DNA from: Apostichopus japonicus
Taxonomy: Eukaryota; Echinodermata; Holothuroidea; Aspidochirotida; Stichopodidae
Direction of reading: 5' to 3'
Assembly: GCF_037975245.1 (NCBI RefSeq)
Contig: NC_092578.1
Location: forward strand, 7,157,501 to 7,221,500
DNA: 64,000 nucleotides
The notes beneath the pieces were generated by a model, which was not told the DNA's origin, ran no database searches, and worked only from the letters and a program-made list of their open reading frames with translations. Position 1 is the stretch's first letter. Every line of letters begins with the position of its first letter. Positions 11,882 to 22,406 of the stretch are shown in pieces. A program made the position numbers and the translations under genes.

Positions 11882-13213
11882 CCTTAATACCTTCAGTTCT
11901 GGGCCCTAAAACTTATGTCTGGCCCATGGGCCCCCCGAATGAGTTAAGGTTGACCAATTACTCATCACCATGCAGTTACTCATACTAAGATTACTTTCAA
12001 AGCCTGTTTCGCTTTCGTTTTTGCTTCGTCACTGCTCCTATTTCAGGGAATTTGAAGATAACTTCTGAATGTTTGAAATGACTTTATGAAACTGTATATA
12101 TATATTATGGCCTGTCTATATCGCACCCAACTGTTTATCCATTTTAATCATACTAATTAATCTTTGAATGGTGCGTTGGACACAATTTATATCTCATTAA
12201 AAATATAAAAATTGCATGACTTTCCATCTCTTCTCAGTTCAGAAATCCGAATGTGGGGATTCGAGTAAGTATTTCGAGAAAAAAAAAATAACAAGAGAAA
12301 GGTGTCTCGTGCATGGCATATGGACTATGGTAGCTCTCAGGTGCCATCTGTCTAGTGCATGGCAGAAACTTACAATCAGCTTTAATGCCGCCGCATATCC
12401 GTAGAGCATGTCAGCAGTTTGAATTTTCAGGCAGATTTCCCAGTAGCTTAAAGCACTAATAGTCGTGTCTTGTGGCTAAGTCGAATTTGTCCTATTTTTA
12501 CGTTCTTTTCTTTTTCTTCTTCTTAGTTTTTCTGTAGTTTTTTACATGTTAAGCTAACTTTGTTTTTATTATCTATTTTACTTTTTATATCTTTTTTTAA
12601 CTCCTGCAAAGCACTTTGTGTAGCTGTGCATCCCCGACGGTGTCATATATTTATTGATCGATCGATATGAATGATTTTGATTGGTTGATTTATTATTGGA
12701 TTTACTTTTGTCAATTTTTTTTGAGTTTCTATTCCACAACTCTGGAGATGAGTGTTGTTTGTCTACTCTATGTCTTTATCAGAAAGAAATTGACACGAGA
12801 AAACAACGACAATAACAGTGACAATAAAAGAAAAGAAAATGATCGCATGAATGGTAACATAGTAACAATGCCCAAGAGTAACATATTTCTATATATTTAG
12901 TGTTTTTCAAGAAAAAAAGTGCAACTGTAGACTAGATAATCTTTTTTGAACAGTAAGACAGTTATCATCTTGACTGAACACCATTCCTACCTGGCCCAGC
13001 CCCACAGTCTGTGACACCATAAAGTTGTCAAACAAGGTCAAAGGTTAATACCACAATTGACATGTTTATAAATGTGATGTCTGAAGGGAAGGATTTTAGT
13101 TAGCATGTTTTTAGTTGCGTTGTGTATAGGGGTATTTAAAGACAGATTGCGCTGTAGCTTGCGAGCTTAGCTAAAGTTTATACTACGGGTAACAATTAGA
13201 AAAAGGGTACAAT

Positions 13214-13610
13214 GTACTTGGAATTTAAAATGTTTTTATGGTTAAAGTGATTACAGTCACTATAAACATTAGTGATATAGATGAAATAAGTTATTTTAAC
13301 AGTTTTGTGTTTCCGTTCTGCTAATAACCCCTGCACATTTTAACCCCGCTCACATTCTTGACCGTCAACATCACGTATGGTTTCCTTTATCCCAAAGAAC
13401 GAAAACCGCACATCCAGCGGTACTTACAAGCACTTGGAATTTAAAGTGTTTCTATGGTTACAATGATTACAGTTTCTATAAACATTAGTTTATACTGCAC
13501 AATTTTTACAATTTTTTTTTTCCATTCACTCTCTTTGACCGCCAACATCGTGTATGGTTTTCTTTATCCCAAAGAACGAAAGCCGAACATCTGTACGGCA
13601 GTTCTTACGA
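13214..13610. repeat. Tandem duplication, period ~217 bp
   Basis: The stretch from TACTTGGAATTTAAA (13214) to about 13430 recurs from CACTTGGAATTTAAA (13431). Shared landmarks are TTTATGGTTA/TCTATGGTTA, CTATAAACATTAGT and TTTATCCCAAAGAACGAAA. The copies differ by substitutions and small indels, so the duplication is not recent. Confidence 0.8.
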
Positions 13611-16445
13611 TTAAAAGGTATAACATTGAAATCTCAGACTTGAGTTTTATAATTCCATGTAGCAATGATCATGGAGCCAGCTGGGCTAACCTCAATGAAA
13701 TAGATAACATCAAGTAATCCGGCTTTGACATCCGCCGAGAATGCTGAAAGGCTGCTAGACATATCTGTTATCTATTCCGAGAGGTTGTATAGTAACCTTG
13801 ACACTGGGTTGAGGATGGAATGGGGAACGGGTTGGCATGGCCTACCGATAAGTTTCAGAGCCGTGATGAGGTCATTTCAGAAGAGATTAATTCAGCACCA
13901 GATTGATCTGACTCCTATCAACCCCCCCCCCCCACGGCCCCTTCAGTCCCCAATCACAAACAGATTTTGGGGTTCTTGGCATGTAACATTTATTGCCAGT
14001 GTTTATATGCAATGGGAAGTGAAGACACTATTCGCCATCATTGCAATGCTGCAGGGTGAAATGAGATTCTATCAAAATCACTTCAAACACCCAAAAACCA
14101 TTTGACCATATCCAAAATTCATAAATCCTAATTAGAAAATTGTAACTCTACTGTAAAAGAGTCAAGAGGCTAAGTGTCTCTTTGAGATTTGAATTTTTTT
14201 TTGGGGGGGGGGGGGAACTTAAGCATGTGAACCAATGAAATGTAAAAATTGCTGCACCATGATATCACCCTTAGCGCTAGTACTACTTACTCTTATCCTT
14301 ACAGACTCGGCCCAGGTTCACCATTTATATCACCCAGAAACCAAGTTAACTTTGACAAGGTTTTTTTTTTTTAATTTTTAAAAATTTTACAAAATCCATG
14401 TGCACTAGCTTTGAACCTCCTCCCCCACCACTACCCACCTGTTCCAAACCCCACTTTCACATTTCCATGGTTGACTACTTTTGGTTTTTCTTATTTTGTA
14501 AGTACTTTGCACAAAAACTGCCTTTGAATGCCAAACTTCTCCTTAAGGCATTGAAGACTCGCCCCAAACAGCGTGCCACCATCTTTTGCTTGCAAGTGAA
14601 GTTTTTCTCTTGTCGCTACAAAATGAAACGTGATACCTTAATTGTTATCTTTAGCTGGACCTGAGGTGTCCATCACTGTATCGTTTGTACAGCTGTGCTG
14701 TGGGTATTTACCGCAGCTGTATGTACTGACTGTACACTAGTGTCTAATTACCGACAGTAGCAAGCTGTGTGTGTATTTTCCGGGATCGATGGTGGTGTCT
14801 AACACTTCTGTTACACCTAATTCGAAACTAGGTCAGATTACCTGCATTTAGACGTTTCTTTTTGCGCGAGTCTTCATACCCTTTAATACCACACATCCCC
14901 CATAAACATGGTTTAGTTCTTGTCTATTTTACACAAACCTTTTGACTGCTTTTCCTTACTTTCTTTGATGCTATTTAAGTACCAGTAAATGTTTGACTAT
15001 TCTTTACTTTGGAAATGATTCACACAAATTTGACTCTCATCTGTGGTATATATTTTATTCTTTTTCTTTTCTGTTCTGTTCTTTACTTTTCTCTCAAAAT
15101 AATGAGTAGATGATAATCAGGTCTGATTCAAATCAATTCTGTCAAAAACATCAAACTTTAAGTTTGAGTCAAGAATAAACTTTCAGGGCAAAACACACAC
15201 AAAAATCACATTCATGCTAAAATGAACTTACGACAAAATTTGGTTAAAAATAACGTTCTTGTTTTTTGTTTTTTTGTTGATGTATATTAACCTGCAGAGT
15301 GACTTTCATATTTTATGAGACCTCAGATCAGATAAGGGTACTATGGACTGAGGCTCTATAAAGTAATGTTTCTTGCAGAGATGGTGGTATTAAAATGAAT
15401 GAGCCAGGAGTATAATCTGTGGTTATGCATGACGTCGGTTTTTAGTAAGGACAGCAGATACTACTCTCAACTAGGATCACTCTGTCAAAGCCAGTTCTCC
15501 AGAATAAAAAAGGAAAAAAAATTCCTTTATCTCTTTCGGATAGCGTGACAGTTTTGTAACAGTCTCGGTTCGTATCAGTCTTTACGAGCTTCTTCCGAGG
15601 GAGTTTATTTGGTGATTGGGTTGGCTAATGGTCTGTATCTGATCAGAAGAGGAAGCCAAGATATGAAGAATAATCTTAGTATCTTAGCGCAAAACAGTGC
15701 GGAATGATAAAAGGAGTATGTCTGCCGGTACGACTTCTATAAGATGCCAAGCTTCGTAGAAAGATGTGTTTACACGTTACAAATTATATTAATGCCATTT
15801 AAGTGCTGATCTCAATTAACGGATATGGCCTCTTACTTCCTATCTAATGATAGCTTCTGTGTGGAGTAATATCCATTTATTACCGTCTGTATAATTTTGG
15901 GATGATAAGCCTTCGCAGTATTTTCTCATCGCTTCAGCTACTCGTATAGATTGCTTTCTTAAACATAGCTAGGTACTGCCTCCCACTACTCTGCCAATAT
16001 TCTGCTATTCGAGAGACTTGAAATTATCCTCGCATCATGAAATATTGTTTCAATTCACTTCACTTTATAGCTTAATACTGCGACAGAAAGAAGAAGGAAA
16101 AAAAAAAGTGAAAAAAGAAAATTGTAACTTTGAGATGGATTTCTCACTTCATTGGATCTTCATAATTAAAAAACATTTCCTCGTAACTGTAGCAACGATA
16201 ATTACATATTGCAAAGTCAGTAAAGGTCCATTTGCAGATAAATTGAACTTTTAGAAGAATTGATGTCTATGATATAGGAGAGATCACGAGTCGTAAGTAT
16301 ATCTCTTGAAAGCTATACGGCGTAGGGAACGGATGATTAACAAATTTGCTCGGTGAAAAGTTCAAATTTGGCTTTGAATCAAAGATTTTCAGCCTTGAGC
16401 TGTTAAAGGTACTTTTCATCTCAGTAGTCATAAATTCTTCGAATG

Positions 16446-16795
16446 CAGATGGAAGAAGGGGAGGGGGAGAAAGTTGGTGGGAAGGGGGAGGGGAAAAGGT
16501 GGTGGGGAAGGAGGAGGGGAAAAGGTGGTGGGGGAGGGAGGGGGAAAGGTGGTGGGAAAGGGAGAGGAGAAGGGAACGGAGAGGGATAGGCAGAAACTTG
16601 GTGGGGAAGGGGGTTGGTAAAAGGTAGTAGGGAAGCGAGAGGAGAAGTGCATGAAGAAGAGGGAGAGGGAGAAAGTTGGTGGTGAAGGGGGAGGGGAAAA
16701 GGTGGTGGAGTAGGGGAAGGGAGGAGAAGGGAAGGGAGGAGGAGGGAAAGTAGGAGGGGAAGGAGAACAGAGTGGGTGAGGAAGGGAGAAGGAAT
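16446..16795. repeat. Polypurine GGGGAGGGGAAAAGGTGGTG tract
   Basis: About 350 bp of nearly pure G/A on the + strand with a loose 20-25 bp periodicity around GAGGGGAAAAGGTGGTGGGG. Many G3-G5 runs give G-quadruplex potential. Overlapping frames on both strands are low-complexity and are rejected as genes. Confidence 0.92.
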
Positions 16796-17218
16796 AAAAG
16801 GTAATCATAGTAAGGTAGGAAGGGGAGAATAAATGTTAAAAATACTACCATAGGAAAGGATATCAAAATAAGAAGACTAATCTTATTTGAGTTCCAGGGT
16901 TATAATCAATGAAATGAGGATATTTGTATTGACCTTGCATTTTCCCGAACAGATGGTTTCACTGAAAACTAAGAAAAATCATAATATTTTATCCTCTACT
17001 GACCAGATAAGGTTAATACTCTGCCAGTGGAATAGCGAGGAATTCCGGTTTAGAACAAACACACTTAAGCCACCGAAGAGCAATGCTTTACAGAATATTT
17101 ACTTTTCTTGAATTACTGTGCACTCTTGTGGTCAAGAGATTCAAATGAACATCTGTTATATTTTATTAAATATGGATATAAATGTTAGAAATATATTCAC
17201 CCACCAGTAGAATCACTG

Positions 17219-17335
17219 TGGTCGAGTGGTACGGACTTCGGTCTGTGACACAAGATCAGGGATTCTATTTCTACATCGCCTGATGAGTCCAAAAGGACAA
17301 AACTGGTTATGACGTGGAATTTTTCTGGTGGGTTG
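17219..17335 (+). repeat. tRNA-derived SINE fragment (plus strand)
   Basis: TGGTCGAGTGG at 17219-17229 matches the RNA polymerase III A box, and a decayed B-box-like GGGATTCTATTTC follows at about 17259. The usual tail wording (ACATCGCCTGATGAGTCC) comes after it. The B box has lost GGTTCGA, so the fragment is probably inactive. It ends near the TA repeat at 17341. Confidence 0.5.
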
Positions 17336-17340
17336 ATCTT

Positions 17341-17350
17341 TATATGTGTA

Positions 17351-17402
<52 letters not shown>
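17341..17402. repeat. (TA)n microsatellite
   Basis: About 60 bp of TA with one TACA interruption. It separates the two tRNA-derived segments. Confidence 0.97.
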
Positions 17403-17403
<1 letters not shown>

Positions 17404-17449
17404 GAAAACATAATGAGTTGGAAAATCAAGAACAGTGAAAAAACTTCCA

Positions 17450-17521
17450 GCCTCCACCGGGATTCGAACCCGGGCCTCCCGCTTTGTACGCGGACACCCT
17501 AACCAACTAGGCCATGGACGC
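17450..17521 (-). repeat. tRNA-like SINE head (72 nt cloverleaf)
   Basis: The minus strand folds as a cloverleaf. The acceptor stem pairs at 6 of 7, the D stem has two wobble pairs, the anticodon stem is complete around loop GTACAAA, and the T arm is perfect (CCGGG, TTCGAAT, CCCGG). The anticodon would be ACA, which is not used by normal eukaryotic tRNA-Cys. There is one acceptor mismatch and a long unique 5' and 3' context. It reads best as the tRNA-derived head of a SINE or a tRNA pseudogene, not a functional tRNA. Confidence 0.6.
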
Positions 17522-17636
17522 TGATTGTATGTCCAGAGGTTCTAAGCCGGTAAGGAAGGTCGTAATTCCACTGTAGGCGTTTGTCACCTGTATCGAACAA
17601 TACTAGTTCAGTTTTCGGTGACACATTTTGCCTTAC

Positions 17637-17640
<4 letters not shown>

Positions 17641-17675
<35 letters not shown>
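17641..17675. repeat. (TA)n microsatellite
   Basis: About 35 bp of TA, the second of two TA tracts that bracket the minus-strand tRNA-like segment. Confidence 0.97.
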
Positions 17676-17679
<4 letters not shown>

Positions 17680-18842
17680 GAAATTATTAGTTGAAAATCT
17701 AACACATTGAAATCTCAGTGGGTCTGTTTTGATTAGTTATATTGAATGTGATTCAAAGTGATGGAAAGCTCATTTTTTGAAACCTCCTTCCCTGCCCCCC
17801 CCCCCCCCTTCCTTGCCTATTTCTCTTTCCAATGGTCAACGCAAGGCCTATATTCTTAGCTGAAAGCTTTTGTCCTTATCATTAAAAATTATTGAAAAAG
17901 ATGGAAATTGCTGTCAAGTTTTCTGCAGTATTTACTTCTCCCATATTCCACCCCCCCAACCTGCCCGACCCCTGTTAGCTTAAATATGTGTCCATCTAAA
18001 TGATACACAAAGTGTCTAAACAATTGCAAATGGATTACTAGGTTTATAACTATGTATGTCCCTTTTATGAACCCATCAATATTCTTGTTAAGACATTTGT
18101 GCTAACATAGAACCTCTCATGCATCTGATGTAAAACAAACAATTCTTAAAGTTAATCAACCATCAAATGTTGGGTCAGTTTCCTGAGCTGGTCAGTGCTT
18201 ATGTCATCAAATAAACCTTGTTGGTTTGGATGCAAAACTAAATGAGTGAATAGCTAAATGATGACTGTAGGTGAAATGTGGGATAGATCTTGTAAAGTTC
18301 TCCGGGCCGAGAGAATTGGGTTTAGAGGGCGCTGTTAAAGAATGTAATTTTAGTAAATTTATGAAGCAGAGGGATGCCATAAGTCCTTGAGACTAATGCA
18401 TTACGAGTTCAACCTTAGGGTTAGCTCTCGCACTCAGTTTAAACCCGTAAGAAACTGATTTTCCAGGTATCACAGGATCTACAAAGTATAAACCAAAGCT
18501 GTGTAGCTTATCTTATGCCTCAAGCTCCCTTTGTGATTTTTTTGTGAAAGTTTATTCTTACTGCAGCTGCTTCATTAGCTAAGCTAAGGAAGACAGGTTT
18601 GGTTACGTTGTAGATCAGTTGATATCTGGAAAATCACCGTTTTTTTTTATCCGGGTATAAACCAAGTGAGGGCTGACCAGGTTGGAACCCGAAATGGGCC
18701 TTGATCATGATTTGACAACAGATAATGGAAGGTACAACAAAGAAAAAGACTTAGTAATATGAGAATGTCACTGGATATCATTGAGAATGTTCAGGCCTCA
18801 TTAAAACTATGTGTAAAGATGTTTATACAGAGGCATCTTAGG

Positions 18843-19145
18843 CAGTGGCGGAGCTAGGGGTATTGGTCAGGGGGGCGAGAACGATCTGTAGGGGCGCTTT
18901 CCACACTATCTAAGCGGAGCGCCACCACAGGTTGGCGCGTAGCGTACAGTAATCTTTTGAGTAAAGATACTCCCTAGATCGCCGGAAATTACCCTACCAA
19001 TAGGTAGATAAGAGCGCAATAAAAAAGTCAATAATCGCGAATAAGTAAAAAGTGGTAAAAAGCTGAAAAGGGCGCTAGCAGTCCATTTGAGTCTGTCAGG
19101 GGGGGGGCATCCGTCCCCCCTAACTGTATGGACGCTCCGCCACTG
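18843..19145. mobile_element. hAT MITE with 12-bp TIR and perfect 8-bp TSD
   Basis: The ends are CAGTGGCGGAGC and its exact inverse GCTCCGCCACTG. ATCTTAGG flanks both sides (18835-18842 and 19146-19153), a perfect 8-bp target duplication. The element is 303 bp, non-coding and G-rich near both ends. The shared core GCGGAGCGCCACC, three bases, GGTTGGCGCGTAGCGT lies at about 18914-18946, followed by the CTAGATCGCCGGAAAT word. Confidence 0.95.
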
Positions 19146-19807
19146 ATCTTAGGCCAAGTAAAAAAGCAAGAAAGTAACACGTTTCTCGTCCCAGGGCTGA
19201 ATGTCCGCATCCCTCATTGGCCCAGCTTCCTTGGAGCTTTTTTCGAGCGAATCACTCCAGGACTATACCCATACATATATGTAGATTGTAATCAACTAGC
19301 CAAACAAACATCTAAAGAAGACTATTAGAACACCAGAATATTTGGACTGTCACCTACATTCTGAGAAGACAGAGTGAAACCTCCCCCTGCCCCCCCCTCC
19401 CTCGCCCCGCCCCTCCTTTTGAATATGTTGAGCCGAGAAACATGGTTATTTGCTTCATCTTTGTTTACTCCGCCTTACTGAAAAACATCTCTTCTACGGG
19501 GATTCTAATTGCAAGAGAGAGATGTTGTCCTCTCCCTGAGATGTTATCGAGTGGATCTTCCTCTTATCTTTTACTCAAATATCCTCTATTTTTGTCGGAT
19601 ATATTTATATATATTTTTTAAATCGAACACCCTGGAAGGGTCAAGTGACAGATCACCAGTCTGAAAAGGGAGCTGTGTCTGAACATGGACTCTGTAATTT
19701 GATTTGTTTGTTTGTTAAAGTTTGAGAGAAACAATCATTTTATCTCCACTTTTCTCTGAGAGATTGTTTTTGTTTTTTTGCTTTTTCTTTCTATCTTCCG
19801 TCTACAG

Positions 19808-19953
19808 ACCTCACGATCGACATGTGGAAGAATTAGAGATTATTTACGAGGAGCTGCTGCACATCAAAGCTTTAGCTCATCTCTCGACCATGGTAAAAAG
19901 AGAACTGGCTAAAGTCCTGGTTATCCAGACGGTAGATAAAGAAGGCACGACAA
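19808..19953 (+). CDS. RAPGEF4: Epac exon C: start of CNB-B
   Basis: Encodes residues 140-188 with split codons at both edges. The frame reads [19 protein letters not shown], then [16 protein letters not shown], the N-terminal helices of the EPAC CNB-B domain. Identity to EPAC2 over this part is very high. The acceptor CTACAG ends at 19807; one base completes the Pro codon begun in exon B. The donor GTAAGA starts at 19954, leaving in phase 1 (A of an ATG codon completed by exon D). The short frame before 19808 is intron sequence. Confidence 0.94.
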
Positions 19954-20179
19954 GTAAGACTTTCTCTTTGATTTAATTCATTTATTCCTTTTTTTTATGA
20001 GGAAAGGAATCTTTAATGGTCATCATGTTGTGTGTGTGTGTGTAGGTGCGTGTGTTTGTGTGTTTTGTTGATGTGATGCCCAAGCAGATAAGATATGTCA
20101 AAAAATACAACTTGGTTGGACTTCATATTTGGTATGTAAAGTCCAACCTGGTGAATACAAGAACACTATTGAAATTGGT

Positions 20180-20585
20180 GGGGATCAAAGGTCATTTGAG
20201 ATCAACAGTGCCACTTTGGTGACCTTCACACTTGGAATATGCAATCATCTTTAATAGGGGGTAGAAGAACCCTATTGTTTTCATTTAGGTCAAAAGGTGA
20301 CTTAGATTGAACTTATATCTCTGAAAGTAAAGCTAGTGTAAAATTCCATTTTGTGTGTGTATATATATATATCTACCTAAGGATAAAGAATATGAAACTT
20401 GCATTTGTGGATGTCAAAAGGTCAGATGAGGTCAACAGAGATAAAAGTCTATAACTCTTGTAATATGCCTTGGAAACAAAGTAAATTTAGGACTTCACAT
20501 ATATCATAATGTATATCCACTATAAAGTGAGTGCAAGCACCCCATTGTGTTTGTGGAGGTCAAGAGAGTTCAACAGGTCAAATGC
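20180..20585 (+). repeat. Degenerate repeat rich in AGGTCA half-sites
   Basis: A loosely repeated unit (about 130-150 bp) with phrases like GGTCAAAAGGT and GAGGTCAACAG. AGGTCA occurs at 20189, 20287, 20419, 20429, 20557 and 20575. Two pairs are direct repeats with a 4-bp gap (20419-20434 perfect; 20557-20572 with AGTTCA as second half). A related copy lies at 57825-57870. It looks like an old dispersed repeat; any receptor binding is inference. Confidence 0.55.
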
Positions 20586-21028
20586 TAAAGACCTTTTCTG
20601 CACTACATCAAAAGTGAAGCTTGGATGAAAACTGTACAAAGTTGAACTCGATTGTGTCTATATCACTGTTGTTACAAAGGTATTTCAAAGTGAGTTACTT
20701 GCTCGCATAATTTCTAATTATTACCATAGTTAGTCCATCGTATGGTAAAATTGGTGTTTTGAAACAAATTTTACAAAGTTTTGCTTAATGTTCAGCGGTA
20801 ATAACAGGTCAATGAATAATGTATGAATATGATACAACCGAATGGGGTCGCCACAGCTCTGGTAAGTGCGTAAATGCTTCATCTTTACTATTACCGATAA
20901 ATGCAAGGATTCAGCAATTACGTAATTACCAAAAGAATGATATTACAGCCACATAGGCAAGATTGCTGACAACAGTACTGAAACCTTTATCGGATATAAC
21001 ATTGGGGATATGAGACTGACATCTATTG

Positions 21029-21088
21029 TGAGTAATACAGAGTAACACAGAGTAATACAGAGTAACACAGAGTAATACAGAGTTATAT
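21029..21088. repeat. 10-bp tandem repeat (AGAGTAACAC/AGAGTAATAC)
   Basis: About five to six alternating units of AGAGTAATAC and AGAGTAACAC. A long minus-strand frame passes through it and is a repeat artefact. Confidence 0.9.
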
Positions 21089-21631
21089 ATATCTATGAAA
21101 GAGACAAAAGTATTAACACTAAATTCAATTTTTACATAAGATACCCTTAAGTGTGTAAGTATGCATAACGTTGCATAACATTGAAAGCAACTTGTAAAGA
21201 CATGCTTATATTTTGCAGATCTTCTCTCAAGTATAAATACACCATAATAACTTTTTAACTTTCTTTCCATAATTCCACAAAGTATCAAGAACAGCTACAT
21301 GGTTTTAGATGTGATGAAAGTTGATGATAAAAAGTGAACATGTGGCTCAGCTTTGCAATAATCTGCAATGATCTTAATTTGAAACATTTAGTAACTCTTG
21401 TTGTGACATGATGTCTTGCTCAAAGTTGTAGACTTTGATTTTATACAACTCCCCCTCCACCCCCCCCCCCCAGGAACAAAATAAAAGTGAGAGGAATCAT
21501 CTAGGCAGAGACTAGCTCTTGCTCTCTCTCTATATCTGTTCAACATAAAACCACTTTAGACTTTTACTGTTGCTTTTTGTTCTCTTTCACATGACACATT
21601 AGGTATAGGTTCTCCCCCCCCCCTCCAGGAC

Positions 21632-22406
21632 CAAGGGCGGCGGAACCGGGGGGCACAGGGGGCACGTGCCCCCCCACTTTTCCTCAGGTTAAAAATGTGC
21701 CCTTTTTCTACCCAAAAAATTTCTAAATGAAAAAAGAGTTAACAAAGCGAAACCCACGTCGAATGAAATATTTCGGGAATTTCTAAATATTTACTACCAT
21801 AGCCGTAGGAGCCCAATTTGAATTGGGGAGGCTGTAACGACTTGCCCGAAAAATATTACCAAAATTTTTCGCGCGCTACGCGCGCATTCAACATGTTAAT
21901 GTGGATATCATATAGGCATGCATTGGTTATTACATCGCATGCCAATAACATACAATCATTTGCCGTGTTATAACCCTTCCAAATTGGTTATAATTATTCG
22001 GAAAGTCGTTACAATAATAATGATCATAATAATAATATCAGTTTAACCATTGAAAAACACAGAAAATTATTTTTCTTTCAGTATTTTCACATATTTCATT
22101 TGCTTTCATGCATGTATCGATCGCGTGTGCAGGGAATTGGACTGTATAATGATTTCACCTCATTTTGTCTTTTTCCTTGTTTCCCAATTTGCACATTAGA
22201 TATTGCAGGGCTAATATGCAATGTTTCCTTGAGGGGGGGGGGGGGGGTGGTGGCGTTGATGGAGTGATGTGTATACGCAAATAAGATAATACAATAAGAG
22301 TTATAAAGGGTACTAAATATCAGGCTGCATCAGTCCAATCGAATTTCTGCTAAGTGCCCTTCGACGTTGGTGCCCCCCCAGATCGAAAGTGCTTCCGCCG
22401 CCCTTG
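21632..22406. mobile_element. hAT-type element, 14-bp TIR, perfect 8-bp TSD
   Basis: The ends are CAAGGGCGGCGGAA and its exact inverse TTCCGCCGCCCTTG. TCCAGGAC flanks both sides (21624-21631 and 22407-22414). At 775 bp it is the longest of the set, but no transposase frame is visible. Its left part (GGGGGGCACA, then ACGTGCCCCCCCACTTTT and AATGTGCCC) and right part (TGGTGCCCCCC) match the element at 28423-28792. A palindrome CGCGCGCTACGCGCGC lies near 21869, and a G16 run near 22232. Confidence 0.94.

Larger units (their letters stand above)
4517..19807 (+). other. Intron B-C (15.3 kb, GT-AG)
   Basis: Donor GTAAGT; acceptor TTCCGTCTACAG. It holds a LINE 3' end (6515-6840, minus), hAT-type elements (8642-9005, 11446-11881, 18843-19145), pyrimidine tracts (7739-8038, 10388-10552), a purine tract (16446-16795), a 217-bp duplication (13214-13610) and TA repeats with two tRNA-derived segments (17219-17675). 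A patch rich in GCTGCA words lies at 9396-9720. G18 and C14 runs occur near 5980 and 17800. The remainder is AT-rich with no exon seen. Confidence 0.85.

Noticed and set aside
13725-14105. 126-codon plus-strand frame
   Set aside because: No domain recognised. It runs through a C-rich stretch near 13921-13933 and has no convincing flanking splice sites linked to the Epac frame.
17450-17521. Functional tRNA gene on the minus strand
   Set aside because: The anticodon would be ACA, there is an acceptor-stem mismatch, and it is embedded in repeat sequence. A tRNA-derived SINE head is more likely.
20926-21288. 120-codon minus-strand frame
   Set aside because: Part is a 10-bp tandem repeat and the rest is AT-rich sequence with no recognisable motif or splice context.
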